From positions 1-7,626 of the forward strand of contig JBFWLP010000127.1 of the NCBI GenBank assembly GCA_050252075.1: DNA of 7,626 bases. Direction: 5' to 3'. The position numbers and the translations under genes are program-made. The stretch is from JAAYGT01 sp050252075. GTDB lineage: Bacteria; Pseudomonadota; Gammaproteobacteria; Burkholderiales; Burkholderiaceae_B. The notes below the pieces were generated by a model, which was not told the origin of the DNA, searched no databases, and saw only the letters and a program-made list of their open reading frames with translations. How positions within the stretch are numbered: the first letter of the stretch is position 1; the number at the start of each line of letters is the position of its first letter. Below, piece by piece: positions 5,799 through 7,626 of this stretch.

Positions 5799-6472
5799 TA
5801 ACGCACCTGCCTTTGCAGAATATTCAGGAATTCGTCGATAAAGCTGTCGAAGCGGATGGACAGACGATCGATTTCGTTGGTGTAGCGGTTGTAGGCCACC
5901 ACGGCGGGAATGGCGGCGAACAGGCCGATCGCCGTTGCGATGAGGGCCTCGGCGATACCGGGCGCTACAGCCGACAGTGTTGCTTGCTGGGTGGTGGACA
6001 GCCCCAGAAACGCTTGCATGATGCCCCAGACAGTGCCTAGAAGGCCAATGTAGGGGCTGACGGAGCCGGCCGACGCCAGAAAATTGAGATGGGCTTCAAG
6101 GTTGTCCATTTCACGCTGGTAGGTGGCGCGCATGGCGCGCCGGGCACCATCCAGAACGGCGTCGGCGGAACCGTTGGTGCGGCGGGCCTTGATGAACTCT
6201 GTCATGCCTGAATCGAAAATACGCGCGAGCGTGCCGTGTTCGGCACGCCGTGACGCAATCGATTGCTGAAGCACGGCCAGATCGCCGCCTGCCCAGAAGT
6301 CGTCTTCAAAGCGCTGGGTTTGCTCGTTGGCCCGCCGAAGCGCTGCGCGTTTGCTGAATATGTATGTCCAGGAAATGACCGAAATGCCCACCAGAACCAA
6401 CATGACCAGCTGGACGGGAATACTGGCGTCGAGAAGAAGTTGTAGCAACGAAAGGTCGCTGTGCGATTGCAT
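5798..6472 (-). CDS. tolQ: TolQ, ExbB/MotA-family proton channel protein
   Basis: TolQ is the multi-subunit ring of the Tol motor and surrounds the TolR helix. The product is 224 residues with three membrane helices: about 18-38 (IPVQLVMLVLVGISVISWTY), 138-158 and 170-193. The long cytoplasmic loop lies between the first two. The MotA_TolQ_ExbB signature is clear: SVSPYIGLLGTVWGIMQAF and VAPGIAEALIATAIGLFAAIPAVVAYNRY. Thr147 and Thr180 match the two threonines that line the proton path with TolR Asp25 in E. coli. The ATG lies 2 nt after the ybgC stop (TGATCATG). The only Shine-Dalgarno-like bases (AAAGG) are about 14 nt away, so translation is probably coupled to ybgC. Confidence 0.98.
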   Translation of the reverse strand: MQSHSDLSLLQLLLDASIPVQLVMLVLVGISVISWTYIFSKRAALRRANEQTQRFEDDFWAGGDLAVLQQSIASRRAEHGTLARIFDSGMTEFIKARRTNGSADAVLDGARRAMRATYQREMDNLEAHLNFLASAGSVSPYIGLLGTVWGIMQAFLGLSTTQQATLSAVAPGIAEALIATAIGLFAAIPAVVAYNRYTNEIDRLSIRFDSFIDEFLNILQRQVR

Positions 6473-6474
6473 GA

Positions 6475-6900
6475 TCAGGTACTAGCCTTTTCCAGTAGGT
6501 TTCGAAGATATTGGGTCAAGGGTACGGGACGAAGTGTTTCAGCCTGAACGCACGCAACCTGGATAGTGCTTTCGCACAGTACCGTATCCTGGTTGACGGC
6601 GTATTGCAAAAACGTGATCGACGCCGGTCCGACACGCGTTATCCGGCTGATGATCTGAAGCAGATCATCAAGTCGGGCGGGCTTGCGGTATTGTATTTCA
6701 AGGTTCTTCACGACAAACAGAATTCCGGCCTGACGGACAAGATCGGATTGTTCGACGCCGAGCCGACGCAACCATTCAGTGCGCGCACGCTCGAAGAACT
6801 TAAGATAATTGGCGTAGTACATCACGCCACCGGCATCGGTGTCCTCGTAATATACGCGAACATCGAGCCGAAATGCGTCTTCAGGTGTTTCTGTCGTCAT
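6475..6900 (-). CDS. ybgC: YbgC, Tol-Pal associated acyl-CoA thioesterase
   Basis: A cytoplasmic hotdog-fold thioesterase, almost always the first gene of tol-pal clusters. The E. coli homologue acts on acyl-CoA and is linked to phospholipid enzymes. The product is 141 residues (family about 130-145). The active-site stretch is VRVYYEDTDAGGVMYYANYLKFFERARTEWLRR. Asp22 matches the catalytic Asp18 of the Haemophilus protein. The position that is His in E. coli (VVYHA) is Tyr29 here (VMYYA), a change I recall as common in betaproteobacteria. The helix-strand pattern FVVKNLEIQYRKPARLDDLL is typical. The 69-bp gap to proS (6901-6969) shows neither a convincing terminator nor a sigma-70 promoter, and no strong ribosome-binding site precedes the ATG, so transcription may come through from upstream. 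Confidence 0.96.
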   Translation of the reverse strand: MTTETPEDAFRLDVRVYYEDTDAGGVMYYANYLKFFERARTEWLRRLGVEQSDLVRQAGILFVVKNLEIQYRKPARLDDLLQIISRITRVGPASITFLQYAVNQDTVLCESTIQVACVQAETLRPVPLTQYLRNLLEKAST

Positions 6901-6969
6901 GTGTTTGGTGATGCTGTGTGACGGAATGTATCTTTTTCTGTCTTGGGCATTTTGCGTTAGCCGGGCGGT

Positions 6970-7584
6970 TTACAAGGCTGCCAGGGTTTGCAGGGCATAG
7001 GCGGGCGCGTCGTCGAGCGCGATCCGGTCGGCCGCGCTTTGGCGTCGCGTCTGAATTTCCACCACCCCTTCCTTCAGCCCGCGGTCACCAATGGTGATGC
7101 GCAACGGCACGCCGATCAGCTCCCAGTCGGCGAACATGATGCCGGGCCGGACATCGCGGTCGTCGAGAATGACATCGACGCCGCTTTCCTGCAGCCGGCT
7201 GTAGAGCTGTTCGGCAGCTTGCCGGACGGCGTCGCTGCGATTCATGCCCATGGGACAAATGACCACTTCAAACGGGGCCAGCGCGCGGGGCCAGATAATG
7301 CCTTTGCCGTCGTGGTTCTGTTCAATGGCCGCGGCCGCGATGCGGCTGATACCGATACCGTAGCATCCCATTTGCAGGGTGGCCGGTTTGCCGTCGGTTT
7401 CCAGGAAAGTGGCGTTCAGGGCTTTGGAATATTTGTCGCCCAGGAAGAACACATGCCCCACCTCGATGCCACGCTGGATTGCCAGTTGCCCGCCCGACGG
7501 GGCGGGATCGCCGGCCACAACGTTGCGCAGGTCTTCCACCCGGGGTTCCGGCAGGTCGCGCCCCATAGTAAAAATATCCTCCAA
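6970..7584 (-). pseudogene. proS: Prolyl-tRNA synthetase, 3' fragment only
   Basis: About 200 residues matching the C-terminal third of bacterial-type ProS (full length about 570). The match runs from GRDLPEPRVEDLRNVVAGDP through class II motif 3 (MGCYGIGISRIAAAAIEQNHD) and the anticodon-binding domain (GIIWPRALAPFEVVICPMG, ILDDRDVRPGIMFADWELIGVP, LRITIGDRGL). It ends normally with TAA at 6970-6972. Upstream of GRDLPEP the expected ProS sequence is absent in all three frames. The codons before it read LEDIFTM, and a TGA at 7588-7590 closes the frame. Class II motifs 1 and 2 and the editing insertion are therefore missing, so the fragment cannot charge tRNA. It could be a remnant left by a rearrangement, with an intact proS elsewhere, or an assembly artefact. 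The frame opens with TTG at 7584; ATG at 7566 is the other possible start. Confidence 0.85.
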
Positions 7585-7626
7585 GCATCAGAACGGCTGG
7601 GTCTTTCTAACGATAGAAGACAATGG
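7585..7626. other. Flanking DNA of unknown origin upstream of the proS remnant
   Basis: These bases, together with the next 19 or so, are about 41% GC against about 60% for the genes nearby. They translate to nothing I recognise in any of the six frames. One minus-strand frame reads PLSSIVRKTQPF and stops, so it could be the tail of a gene beyond the edge. A small imperfect hairpin (TCTTTCTA / TAGAAGA, 7602-7620) is present. I do not recognise an insertion-sequence end or a group II intron end. Confidence 0.4.

Noticed and set aside
6810..6816. His-to-Tyr change in the YbgC active-site region as a sign of lost activity
   Set aside because: The catalytic Asp is intact, and Tyr at this position is, as far as I recall, usual in betaproteobacterial YbgC proteins.
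6901..6969. Possible promoter or proS terminator ahead of ybgC
   Set aside because: AAGACA and ATACAT resemble -35 and -10 boxes but are far too close together. I found no GC-rich hairpin with a T-run, so neither element is supported.
7602..7620. Small inverted repeat near the right edge as a possible insertion-sequence terminal repeat
   Set aside because: It is a short hairpin with a bulge, does not match any terminal repeat I can recall, and there is no second end or target duplication in view.

Overview
The window is a compact, roughly 60% GC housekeeping segment, and every gene lies on the minus strand (reading right to left). The protein sequences, the gene order and the ProS type suggest a betaproteobacterium in Burkholderiales, most likely Alcaligenaceae (the Bordetella/Achromobacter/Pusillimonas neighbourhood). 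That placement is a judgement from memory of these families, not a search result.

Layout, in the direction of transcription. (1) At the right edge are 42 bases of lower-GC DNA with no recognisable gene. They abut the 3' third of proS (prolyl-tRNA synthetase), whose upstream two thirds are missing. (2) After 69 bp comes a complete Tol-Pal cluster: ybgC (6900-6475), tolQ (6472-5798), tolR (5798-5352), tolA (5304-3892), tolB (3876-2557), pal (2523-2026) and cpoB/ybgF (1956-1273). Gaps run from a 1-nt overlap to 69 nt. (3) Right behind cpoB sit a complete FecCD/BtuC-type ABC permease (1260-220) and the start of its ATPase (204 to beyond position 1). Both lack a clear Shine-Dalgarno of their own.

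How the genes work together. TolQ, TolR and TolA form the proton-driven inner-membrane motor. TolA reaches across the periplasm, TolB is the soluble beta-propeller, and Pal is the peptidoglycan-binding outer-membrane lipoprotein. CpoB links the system to septal peptidoglycan synthesis, and YbgC is the cytoplasmic acyl-CoA thioesterase normally encoded with it. The permease and ATPase belong to the metal-chelate/cobalamin importer family and are not part of Tol-Pal.

The points most worth a look are: a strong intrinsic-terminator-like hairpin between pal and cpoB; the coupling of an iron/B12-type importer to the end of the operon; a 20-copy, 24-bp in-frame repeat in tolA; and the abrupt loss of proS homology at about position 7563. 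I do not see a wholly new system. No stretch longer than about 70 bp lacks a gene, and I found no tRNA, rRNA, CRISPR array or recognisable insertion sequence.
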